DNA of 5,123 nucleotides from Candidatus Stygibacter frigidus (GTDB lineage: Bacteria > Cloacimonadota > Cloacimonadia > Cloacimonadales > TCS61), in assembly GCA_030765325.1 (NCBI GenBank), contig JAVCCT010000119.1, positions 1 through 5,123 on the forward strand, given 5' to 3'. A program made the translations under genes and the position numbers. Below the pieces are notes generated by a model that had not been told where the DNA came from, searched no databases, and was given only the letters and a program-made list of their open reading frames with translations. Numbering within the stretch: the stretch's first letter is position 1; every line of letters begins with the position of its first letter. Below, piece after piece: positions 1 through 5,123 of the stretch.

Positions 1-882
1 CAACTCCTGAAAATTATCATATCCCACATAGCACATTATAGGCAGACCAATGGCAGACCAGAGCGAATATCTGCCCCCTACCCAGTTCCAGAATACAAAC
101 ATGTTAGCAGGATCAATGCCAAAATCTTTAACGGCACTTTTATTGGTGGATACAGCCACAAAATGACGTGCAATTGCCTCTTTATTCACTGCGTGATCCA
201 GAAGCCATTCCCTGGCAGAATGGGCATTGGTCATGGTTTCCTGAGTAGTAAATGTCTTAGAAGCTATGATGAATAGTGTGGTTTCTGGATTGAGGTGCTT
301 AAGAGTTTCTGCAATATGAGTTCCATCCACATTGGAAACAAAGTGCACATTAAGGTCAGGTGAACTGTAAAAGCGTAATGCCTCGCAGACCATCTTAGGT
401 CCCAGGTCACTGCCGCCAATGCCGATATTCACTACATCAGTGATCCTTTTTCCTGTGAATCCCAGCCATTCTCCTGAACGGACTTTGTCAGTGAAGAGCG
501 TCATTTTAGCTAATTCTGTTCTGATGTCAGGCATCACATCTTTGCCATCAACTATTACTGGCTCTTTGTTCTGATTTCTCAGGGCAGTATGCAGCACAGC
601 CCGGTTCTCAGTCACATTGATGTGTTCACCACCAAACATCTCATTTATGGCATGAGTAAGGTGACATTCGTTAGCCAGATCGAGCAAAAGCTTCATGGTT
701 TCTGAATTGATCAGATTCTTGGAATAATCTATCAGCAGGTCATTCCAGACAAGCGAGAATTTATGAAATCTGTCAGGATTACGATCAAATTCTTCTTTTA
801 AATTGAAGTTTTTCAGTGACTGGAAATGGGTAATAAGCTTATGCCAGGCTGTAGTTTCAGCCGGATTGATATTGTATTTCAA
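1..882 (-). CDS. pgi: Glucose-6-phosphate isomerase, N-terminal 294 codons (3' end cut by window edge)
   Basis: Cytoplasmic enzyme that interconverts glucose 6-phosphate and fructose 6-phosphate in glycolysis and gluconeogenesis. Translating the minus strand from 882 gives an open frame of exactly 294 codons to base 1. From memory it closely resembles the long (about 550-residue) E. coli/eukaryote-type PGI: NINPAETTAW at the N-terminus, DYSKN near 53, TENRAVLHTALRN at 91-103, DGKDVMP near 112, the sugar-phosphate loop NIGIGGSDLGP at 152-162, and ASKTFTTQET at 207-216 (Ser208, Lys209, Thr210 and Thr213 match the phosphate-binding residues). The family signature NWVGGRYSLWSAIG lies at 266-279 and includes the active-site Arg271. 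The catalytic Glu, His and Lys of the C-terminal half lie beyond the window. The start is a TTG at 882-880: an in-frame TAA lies two codons upstream and an AGGAGA box sits 6 bases before it. It begins 17 bp after the TerB-like gene and is probably cotranscribed with it. No frame disruption is visible in the part present. Confidence 0.96.
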   Translation of the reverse strand, partial: MKYNINPAETTAWHKLITHFQSLKNFNLKEEFDRNPDRFHKFSLVWNDLLIDYSKNLINSETMKLLLDLANECHLTHAINEMFGGEHINVTENRAVLHTALRNQNKEPVIVDGKDVMPDIRTELAKMTLFTDKVRSGEWLGFTGKRITDVVNIGIGGSDLGPKMVCEALRFYSSPDLNVHFVSNVDGTHIAETLKHLNPETTLFIIASKTFTTQETMTNAHSAREWLLDHAVNKEAIARHFVAVSTNKSAVKDFGIDPANMFVFWNWVGGRYSLWSAIGLPIMCYVGYDNFQEL

Positions 883-888
883 GTATTA

Positions 889-894
889 TCTCCT
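889..894 (-). promoter_or_regulatory. Ribosome binding site that fixes the TTG start of pgi
   Basis: On the minus strand AGGAGA (894 to 889) is followed by six bases and then TTG (882-880). The in-frame TAA at 888-886 lies inside this spacer, so translation cannot begin further upstream. The next in-frame ATG is about 60 codons inside conserved PGI sequence. The site lies between the stop codon of the upstream gene (900-902) and pgi, so pgi has its own initiation signal rather than depending on translational coupling alone. Confidence 0.8.
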
Positions 895-899
895 ATGGT

Positions 900-1979
900 T
901 TATAATTTGCTGATCACTCTATTGATCAAAATCGAAAGATAGTCGGCTTTTCTGGGTAATTCCAGAATAACAGATACTCCTTTTTCACTCTCAATCCGAA
1001 TTCCGTTTGAATATGGTACAAAATTAGTAACATCTTTCAGATCAATTGATTTTCTGCCTTCTTTTCCGACAAATACCAAATGAAAATTTGTCAGTACCAT
1101 TTTACCGTTATCAATTAATTCCCAGTTTTCATCAGGGTTTTCCACTTCTCCGGGGTAGCCGGTTTGCCACGATTCCTCACCTGGAAGTTTGATTTGACCG
1201 GAAAGAGTATTAAAATCCCTGATCCGGGTGCTGATATTAGATTCATACCATTTGCCTGGAGCAGCAAAGCAGGCAGTTTCTGAGTCTCTCAATTGGATGT
1301 CAGTAATCACCAGTGGAAGCGTTTCATTTTCAAGCTGCCAGTATATTTTGTATTTTTCATAGATTTCCTGAGTTTGCACTCCGATATCGGGTTTTAATCC
1401 CAGATTTTGGACTAATGCCCGAAAATCTTCTTCTTCCTCAGGGGTTATTCTGCCATCTTCCATGATCTCATCCAGCTTTTCATCAATCCTGATTTTTGCC
1501 TGATTTGCTATGATCTCGTCTGTTCTTTCTTTGGATAGCAGCAGGTTCTGGCTGAGATGATTCAGGAATATCTGTTCATCATCACTGAGATTGCCGTCAT
1601 TATAATTGCGTTTGACTTCTTTGCTGAAAAGTCTCTCAATTACTGAGGAATGGATTTCTTTGATTACCCGATCAGATAAACTCAGCAGCATACGCAGCCT
1701 GGCAAGTTCAGCAATTTCCTGATCAGTAAGTTTTTTATCTTCCAGGCATTGCTGCAGATAGAGGTGATAATAACCCATGAAACGACGTTGACTTTTGGCG
1801 ATGGTCACAGCATCATACCTTTGGCAAATCTCCTTGAAATCTGAGGCAGAAACTTCTAATATCGGTTTATCTGCCAGAAGATTATTGATTTCTATTACTA
1901 AATTCTCCGGTATCTGCTTCTTTAACATTTTTTGCATAGCACTTCGTTTTTGAACAGGTTTTTTGATAAATACAGCCAT
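900..1979 (-). CDS. Uncharacterised protein with three TerB/Tic110-like helical repeats and a C-terminal PH/GRAM-like domain
   Basis: Function unknown; 359 residues, apparently soluble, with no signal peptide or membrane segment. The N-terminus is basic (KKPVQKRSAMQKMLKKQ). Residues 74-210 hold three tandem helical units with an exact 47-residue period. Each contains Asp, then Glu seven residues on, then Leu seven on, then Leu at +4 and +2: D81-E88-L95-L99-L101, D128-E135-L142-L146-L148, D175-E182-L189-L193-L195. The DG-x-(L/I)-(S/T)-x-x-E core (for example DGRITPEE) is typical of TerB/Tic110-type helical repeats. After a bridge at about 211-232 (YWQLENETLPLVITDIQL), residues about 225-359 are rich in beta-strand. 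They include LTNFHLVFVG, SIDLKDVTNF and SNGIRIES, the pattern of bacterial PH/GRAM-like domains (often described as binding lipid or protein). The ATG at 1979 is preceded by a perfect AGGAGG (1990-1985), five bases away. It is the first gene of a probable two-gene operon with pgi. The domain assignments are by eye; the reading frame itself is secure. Confidence 0.85.
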   Translation of the reverse strand: MAVFIKKPVQKRSAMQKMLKKQIPENLVIEINNLLADKPILEVSASDFKEICQRYDAVTIAKSQRRFMGYYHLYLQQCLEDKKLTDQEIAELARLRMLLSLSDRVIKEIHSSVIERLFSKEVKRNYNDGNLSDDEQIFLNHLSQNLLLSKERTDEIIANQAKIRIDEKLDEIMEDGRITPEEEEDFRALVQNLGLKPDIGVQTQEIYEKYKIYWQLENETLPLVITDIQLRDSETACFAAPGKWYESNISTRIRDFNTLSGQIKLPGEESWQTGYPGEVENPDENWELIDNGKMVLTNFHLVFVGKEGRKSIDLKDVTNFVPYSNGIRIESEKGVSVILELPRKADYLSILINRVISKL

Positions 1980-1984
1980 AATTA

Positions 1985-1990
1985 CCTCCT
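1985..1990 (-). promoter_or_regulatory. Perfect AGGAGG ribosome binding site of the TerB-like gene
   Basis: The minus strand reads AGGAGGTAATT immediately before the ATG at 1979-1977, so the full anti-16S core is present with a five-base spacer. It is the strongest translation-initiation signal in the window and supports both the start choice and substantial expression of this uncharacterised protein. Confidence 0.8.
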
Positions 1991-2010
1991 ATAGGATTCT
2001 GATTTTCAGC

Positions 2011-2039
2011 TATAAATCTGTCAATTCGATATATTTCAA
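2011..2039 (-). promoter_or_regulatory. Candidate sigma70-like promoter for the TerB-like/pgi pair
   Basis: Read on the minus strand, TTGAAA (2039-2034) is separated by exactly 17 bases from TTTATA (2016-2011). Transcription would begin near 2004, leaving a leader of about 25 bases that includes the AGGAGG site. Matches to the consensus are five of six at -35 and four of six at -10, in AT-rich DNA where such matches arise easily. A TTGACA at 2024-2019 could be an alternative -35 but has only a weak partner. Confidence 0.4.
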
Positions 2040-2120
2040 ATTGGTCAAAAGCAGGCAAGTAAAATTATTATTTTTGTTATATTTCTTGACTCTGGATTTT
2101 GAATATTATGGCTGGACATT

Positions 2121-2125
2121 GAGGT
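2121..2125 (+). promoter_or_regulatory. Ribosome binding site of rel
   Basis: GAGGT precedes the ATG at 2130 by four bases. An in-frame TGA at 2100-2102 limits any upstream extension to nine codons, none of them a better start. The protein starting here aligns well with the usual Rel N-terminus. Confidence 0.65.
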
Positions 2126-2129
2126 AAAT

Positions 2130-4304
2130 ATGGAATATCAGAAGATAACCCGGGAGAATTTTTGTACTGCACTGGCAGCAGCTAATCGGCAACTTGATCT
2201 GGGAGTTATAAAAAAAGCTGTGCTACTGGCAGATAAGGCACATCAGTCACAAAAACGGGTATCTGGCGAAAGCTATATTATTCATCCGCTTACGGTTGCG
2301 GTTATCATTGCTGAATTGGGTTTTGATACGCAAACAGTGATTGCGGGTGTTTTGCATGATGTGGTGGAAGATTCTGATCTAACCACAGAGGTTATTTCGG
2401 AGATTTTTGGGGAAGAAATTGCCTATCTGGTGGATGCGGTGACAAAAATTAGCTATCTGCCATATTCCATTGGTAAATCTGAACGCAAAGCTGAGAACTA
2501 TCGTAAACTGCTTTTGGCGATCACGAACGACGTGCGGGTTGTGTTTATCAAAATTGCTGATAGACTGCATAATATGCGCACTCTTGAGCATTTAAGCCGG
2601 CGTAAACAAAAAGAAATATCGCAGGAAACTCTGGAGATATACGTGCCGCTGGCAAATCGCTTTGGGCTTATTAATATCAAAAGAGAACTGGAAGACCTCT
2701 GCTTGAAACATCTTTATCCCGATATATACCGCGAACTTCACAATGTTGTGAAAGATAAAAAGTCTATCAGAGATGAATTTATAAAATATTTCTGTGCAGA
2801 AGTAAGTGAATTATTGAGTGCTGAAAAGATTACAGCAAAAGTTTCTGGACGCAGCAAACATTTCTGGTCCATATTTCGCAAAAAAGTGCAGAATAATATA
2901 AACTATAATGATATTAATGATTATTTTGCTATCAGGATAATAACTGGAAATATTGAAGACTGTTTTTCTGTTCTGGGGATAATAAACACTCACTATCAAG
3001 CTCTGCCACTTACATATAAGGATTATATCACTCAGCCGAAACCAAATGGTTACAGGTCACTTCACCAGGTAATAGTTTCTGCCGAAGGGCGTAAGATCGA
3101 GATCCAGATTCGTACTCAGGAAATGCACTATGTAGCTGAAGAAGGCTCCGCAGCGCACTGGAAATATAAAGAATTTGCCGATCTCAGGAGTATTGACACA
3201 TCTTCTGCCAATAAGCTGGATAAGGCTTTTGATGCTCAGGTTAACTGGCTGCGAGACTTGCTGAAACTTTATCAGCAGGAACAGCCGGAAGAATTTATCA
3301 CAGCGCTTAAAGATAAATTATTTCGCGATAAGATCATAGTGAAAACACCTGATAATGACTATGTGGAGCTGCCTATCGGTTCAACTCCGCTTGATTTTGC
3401 TTTTGCTGTACATAGTGATGTGGGCTTGCACTGCCAGTCTGCCAGGGTGAATGGGAAACACGTGTCATTGCGGTATCAATTGAATGATGGTGATCAAGTG
3501 GAAGTGAAAACTGCCAGAAATGTCACTCCAGGTAGAGACTGGATAGATATTCTTAGCTCACCTCGGGCAAGGCAGCGAGTTCGAGCCTGGTTCAGACGCC
3601 AGGAATTAGAAGATGCAGTTGCTCTGGGAAAGAGTATTTTTGAAAAAGAAGTGAAAAAGAATGACCTCAAACTTAATGATCAGGTTATTACTGAACTGGC
3701 TCATAAATTCAAATATTCCGGTGTTCAGAACTTCTTTGCTGATCTGGGGCAGGGCAATCTCATGATGGATAAGGTGCTGGAAATCCTGCTGCCGGATAAA
3801 GAACCCCCTGAAAGTGCTGCATTACCAGGTCAAAATCGAAAGTATTCCAGTGAAGGCTCAAAATCTTTCATAGAGATCGAGGGACTGGAAAACCTGATGG
3901 TGCATTTTGCCCGGTGCTGCAATCCGCTGCCCGGTGATGATATCATTGGCTATATCACGCGGGGAAGAGGATTAAGTGTGCATAAAAAAGATTGCCCCAA
4001 TCCCGCTTTTCAGCAGCTTTGCCTCAGAGAACCTGAAAGATTGATGTACTTGAACTGGCAAAAAAATACTCCTGAAAACTATCAGGCAGCGCGATTAAAG
4101 ATCATTGCCAGACCACGTCCCAAGCTTAATTATGAGATCACATCCATGCTGGCTCAATTTAAGATCACCACTCTCACCAGCTCTTCTCAGCTTTTAGGAG
4201 ACCATGAAGAGATAGAATTTGTTCTGGAGATCAAGGATAAATCCCAGTTGAAAAGACTTAAAAACTCCCTGCTTTCGATTAAAAGCATAATTGAAGTCAA
4301 TTAA
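2130..4304 (+). CDS. rel: Bifunctional (p)ppGpp synthetase/hydrolase, RelA/SpoT family (long RSH)
   Basis: Makes and degrades the alarmone (p)ppGpp in the stringent response. The 724 residues are close to the usual long-RSH length. The HD hydrolase domain (about 25-195) keeps its metal ligands and catalytic residues: His52 (YIIHP), His76-Asp77 with Glu80-Asp81 (HDVVED), and Asp144 with Asn148 (ADRLHNMRT). The synthetase domain (about 235-345) keeps Gly240, Arg241, Lys243, His244, Ser247, Lys251, Asp264, Lys304, Tyr308, His312, Glu324 and Gln326, plus AAHWKYKE at 341-348. Its RXKD motif reads Thr295-Tyr-Lys297-Asp. The TGS domain (about 400-461) has FAVHSDVG with His428. A helical region follows, then a zinc-finger-type domain with Cys596-Cys597, His618 and Cys622, and a C-terminal ACT domain (about 652-724). 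Both catalytic domains look intact, so it is probably bifunctional like Rel/SpoT rather than a synthetase-only RelA. The ribosome-sensing C-terminal half is complete. An M42 peptidase gene follows after 22 bp. The symbol could equally be given as spoT or relA; orthology cannot be settled here. Confidence 0.96.
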   Translation: MEYQKITRENFCTALAAANRQLDLGVIKKAVLLADKAHQSQKRVSGESYIIHPLTVAVIIAELGFDTQTVIAGVLHDVVEDSDLTTEVISEIFGEEIAYLVDAVTKISYLPYSIGKSERKAENYRKLLLAITNDVRVVFIKIADRLHNMRTLEHLSRRKQKEISQETLEIYVPLANRFGLINIKRELEDLCLKHLYPDIYRELHNVVKDKKSIRDEFIKYFCAEVSELLSAEKITAKVSGRSKHFWSIFRKKVQNNINYNDINDYFAIRIITGNIEDCFSVLGIINTHYQALPLTYKDYITQPKPNGYRSLHQVIVSAEGRKIEIQIRTQEMHYVAEEGSAAHWKYKEFADLRSIDTSSANKLDKAFDAQVNWLRDLLKLYQQEQPEEFITALKDKLFRDKIIVKTPDNDYVELPIGSTPLDFAFAVHSDVGLHCQSARVNGKHVSLRYQLNDGDQVEVKTARNVTPGRDWIDILSSPRARQRVRAWFRRQELEDAVALGKSIFEKEVKKNDLKLNDQVITELAHKFKYSGVQNFFADLGQGNLMMDKVLEILLPDKEPPESAALPGQNRKYSSEGSKSFIEIEGLENLMVHFARCCNPLPGDDIIGYITRGRGLSVHKKDCPNPAFQQLCLREPERLMYLNWQKNTPENYQAARLKIIARPRPKLNYEITSMLAQFKITTLTSSSQLLGDHEEIEFVLEIKDKSQLKRLKNSLLSIKSIIEVN

Positions 4305-4314
4305 GATAAATATC

Positions 4315-4320
4315 AAGGAG
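4315..4320 (+). promoter_or_regulatory. Ribosome binding site of the M42 peptidase gene
   Basis: AAGGAG lies six bases before the ATG at 4327, inside the 22-bp gap after the rel stop codon. It supports this ATG over the internal ATG at 4360. The gap is too short for a convincing terminator, and no hairpin is seen. Confidence 0.75.
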
Positions 4321-4326
4321 AATACT

Positions 4327-5123
4327 ATGAAAAGTTATTCTGATTTTGCAGTTGAACATATGAAAACCCTCTGTTCGATCCCCAGTCCATCAGGATTCAC
4401 GCACAAAGTTGCTGATTATCTGATGGACACTCTCACGGCTATGAGATGTAACCCTCAAAAGACCAATAAAGGTTCTGTGCTGGTGACATTAGGTGGAGAA
4501 GATAACCATCTGGTGCTCGCTGCTCATATTGACACATTAGGCGGAATGGTGCGCGCCATAAAATCTAATGGCAGACTCAGGCTTACCACAATAGGTGGCT
4601 TCCCCTTCCAGAATATTGAAAATGAAAATGTGATCATTCATACTCGCAAAGGCAAAGAATATTCTGGCACAATGCACCTTTGCGAACCTGCTGCTCACGT
4701 AAACAAAGACCTGTCCACAGAAAAACGGAATGACAGTACAGTGGAACTGGTGATAGATGAAATCGTGAAATCGGTTGAAGATACACAAAAACTGGGCATT
4801 TCCGCCGGAGATTTTGTTTCCTTTGATCCCCGCACCCGCGTTACTGAGTCCGGTTTTATCAAGTCTCGTCACCTCGATGATAAGCTCTCAGCAGCTATTC
4901 TGCTGGCTCTGGCTAAAATGATCATTGATGGTGAACTAAAGCTGTCCCGAAAACTGACTCTCTTATTCACTACTTATGAAGAAGTGGGTCATGGCGGAAG
5001 CAGCGGACTCCCTGATGATACTACTGAGATGATCTCAGTAGATATGGGAGCTGTGGGAGATGATCTTTCCACAGATGAACTGGTTGTTTCCATCTGTGCC
5101 AAAGATTCCGGCGGACCTTATGA
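4327..5123 (+). CDS. M42-family metallo-aminopeptidase, N-terminal 265 codons (3' end cut by window edge)
   Basis: Probable cytoplasmic dinuclear-metal aminopeptidase of the glutamyl-aminopeptidase/FrvX/TET family. Relatives remove N-terminal residues from short peptides and often assemble into hollow dodecamers. The frame from ATG 4327 stays open to the window end (265 codons plus two bases). Visible active-site elements are His67 in AAHIDTLGG (first metal ligand), Asp184 in SRHLDDKLSA (bridging ligand), Glu218 (general base) and Glu219 (metal) in TYEEVGHGG, and Asp239 in SVDMGAVGDD. The last metal-binding His expected in this family lies past the edge. The sequence FIKSRHLDDK, VDMGAVGDDL and VSICAKDSGGPY matches, from memory, a distinct M42 subgroup common in Firmicutes and other anaerobes, which also includes the M42 member of NAGGN osmolyte loci. 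There are no NAGGN synthesis genes here. The short gap after rel suggests cotranscription. Substrate specificity cannot be read from the sequence, and some M42 proteins were once misnamed endoglucanases. Confidence 0.93.
   Translation, partial: MKSYSDFAVEHMKTLCSIPSPSGFTHKVADYLMDTLTAMRCNPQKTNKGSVLVTLGGEDNHLVLAAHIDTLGGMVRAIKSNGRLRLTTIGGFPFQNIENENVIIHTRKGKEYSGTMHLCEPAAHVNKDLSTEKRNDSTVELVIDEIVKSVEDTQKLGISAGDFVSFDPRTRVTESGFIKSRHLDDKLSAAILLALAKMIIDGELKLSRKLTLLFTTYEEVGHGGSSGLPDDTTEMISVDMGAVGDDLSTDELVVSICAKDSGGPY

Larger units (their letters stand above)
1980..2129. other. Divergent AT-rich intergenic region between the TerB-like gene and rel
   Basis: This 150-bp stretch separates the two divergent pairs and must hold the promoters for both, unless one is transcribed from inside its neighbour. 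It contains a candidate sigma70-like promoter for the leftward genes (2011-2039) and an AT-rich tract (about 2061-2085). The pentamer TTGAC occurs twice on the minus strand (within 2019-2024 and 2043-2048) and once on the plus strand (2086-2090). I found no clear long palindrome, riboswitch-like fold or small ORF with a ribosome binding site. For rel, TTGACT at 2086 has no -10 box at a workable distance, and TTGGTC at 2041 with TATTAT at 2066 needs a long 19-base spacer, so its promoter is left unassigned. Confidence 0.6.

Noticed and set aside
1350..1760. EF-hand calcium-binding loops suggested by DGNLSDDE and DGRITPEE
   Set aside because: Aligned to the 12-residue EF loop, positions 1 and 3 are Arg124/Tyr126 and Glu171/Met173, so the required calcium ligands are missing. 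TerB/Tic110-like helical repeats explain the pattern better.
2086..2109. TTGACT (2086-2091) with TATTAT (2104-2109) as the rel promoter
   Set aside because: The boxes are only 12 bases apart, too close for sigma70, and no other -10 box lies 16-18 bases from TTGACT.
2379..2999. Three open frames on the minus strand opposite rel (2379-2591, 2498-2680, 2811-2999)
   Set aside because: They are antisense to conserved Rel domains, overlap one another, show no recognisable domain, and are best explained as shadows of rel.
4305..4326. Possible terminator between rel and the M42 peptidase gene
   Set aside because: No stem-loop or T-run is present in these 22 bases, which mainly hold the ribosome binding site.
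4537..4872. A 111-residue open frame on the minus strand opposite the M42 peptidase gene
   Set aside because: It lies wholly across conserved M42 sequence, including the SRHLDDK region, and its translation looks like a shadow product.
4327..5123. Assignment of the M42 gene to an NAGGN osmolyte locus
   Set aside because: The subgroup motifs fit, but the neighbouring genes are rel and pgi, and none of the NAGGN synthesis genes is in the window.
1..5123. Mobile element, CRISPR array, prophage or defence island
   Set aside because: No terminal inverted repeats, spaced direct repeats, transposase, integrase or nuclease motifs were found. The genes are housekeeping types in compact order.

Overview
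The window is bacterial chromosome from a moderately AT-rich organism. Genes are tightly packed, with strong AGGAGG-type ribosome binding sites. It has the look of an ordinary housekeeping locus: I see no tRNA or rRNA gene, no insertion sequence, no CRISPR array and no phage or conjugative gene. The phylum cannot be fixed from sequence alone. The long PGI is of the type found in Proteobacteria and eukaryotes, the Rel is a full-length bifunctional type, and the M42 peptidase belongs to the HIDTLG/SRHLDDK subgroup that I associate with anaerobic bacteria. A member of an anaerobic candidate phylum (for example Cloacimonadota) would fit, but that is an impression, not a demonstration.

Layout: two gene pairs diverge from a 150-bp AT-rich intergenic region (1980-2129). 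Leftward on the minus strand are a 359-residue uncharacterised protein (three TerB/Tic110-like helical repeats followed by a PH/GRAM-like beta domain) and, 17 bp further on, glucose-6-phosphate isomerase. The latter starts at a TTG at 882 and runs off the left edge, so only its first 294 codons are present. Rightward on the plus strand are a 724-residue RelA/SpoT-family (p)ppGpp synthetase/hydrolase with all expected domains and, 22 bp further on, an M42-family dinuclear metallo-aminopeptidase. The peptidase runs off the right edge, with 265 codons present.

Functionally, the right pair couples the stringent-response alarmone enzyme to peptide turnover. A plausible common theme is amino-acid supply, but this is inferred from gene order only. 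The left pair couples central sugar-phosphate metabolism to a protein of unknown role. The shared intergenic region holds one reasonable sigma70-like promoter for the leftward pair. I could not identify a convincing promoter for rel.

I did not find a clear previously undescribed system. The part least explained by known biology is the TerB-repeat/PH-like protein and its tight linkage to pgi. A second, smaller point is a variant RXKD motif (Thr-Tyr-Lys-Asp) in the Rel synthetase domain.
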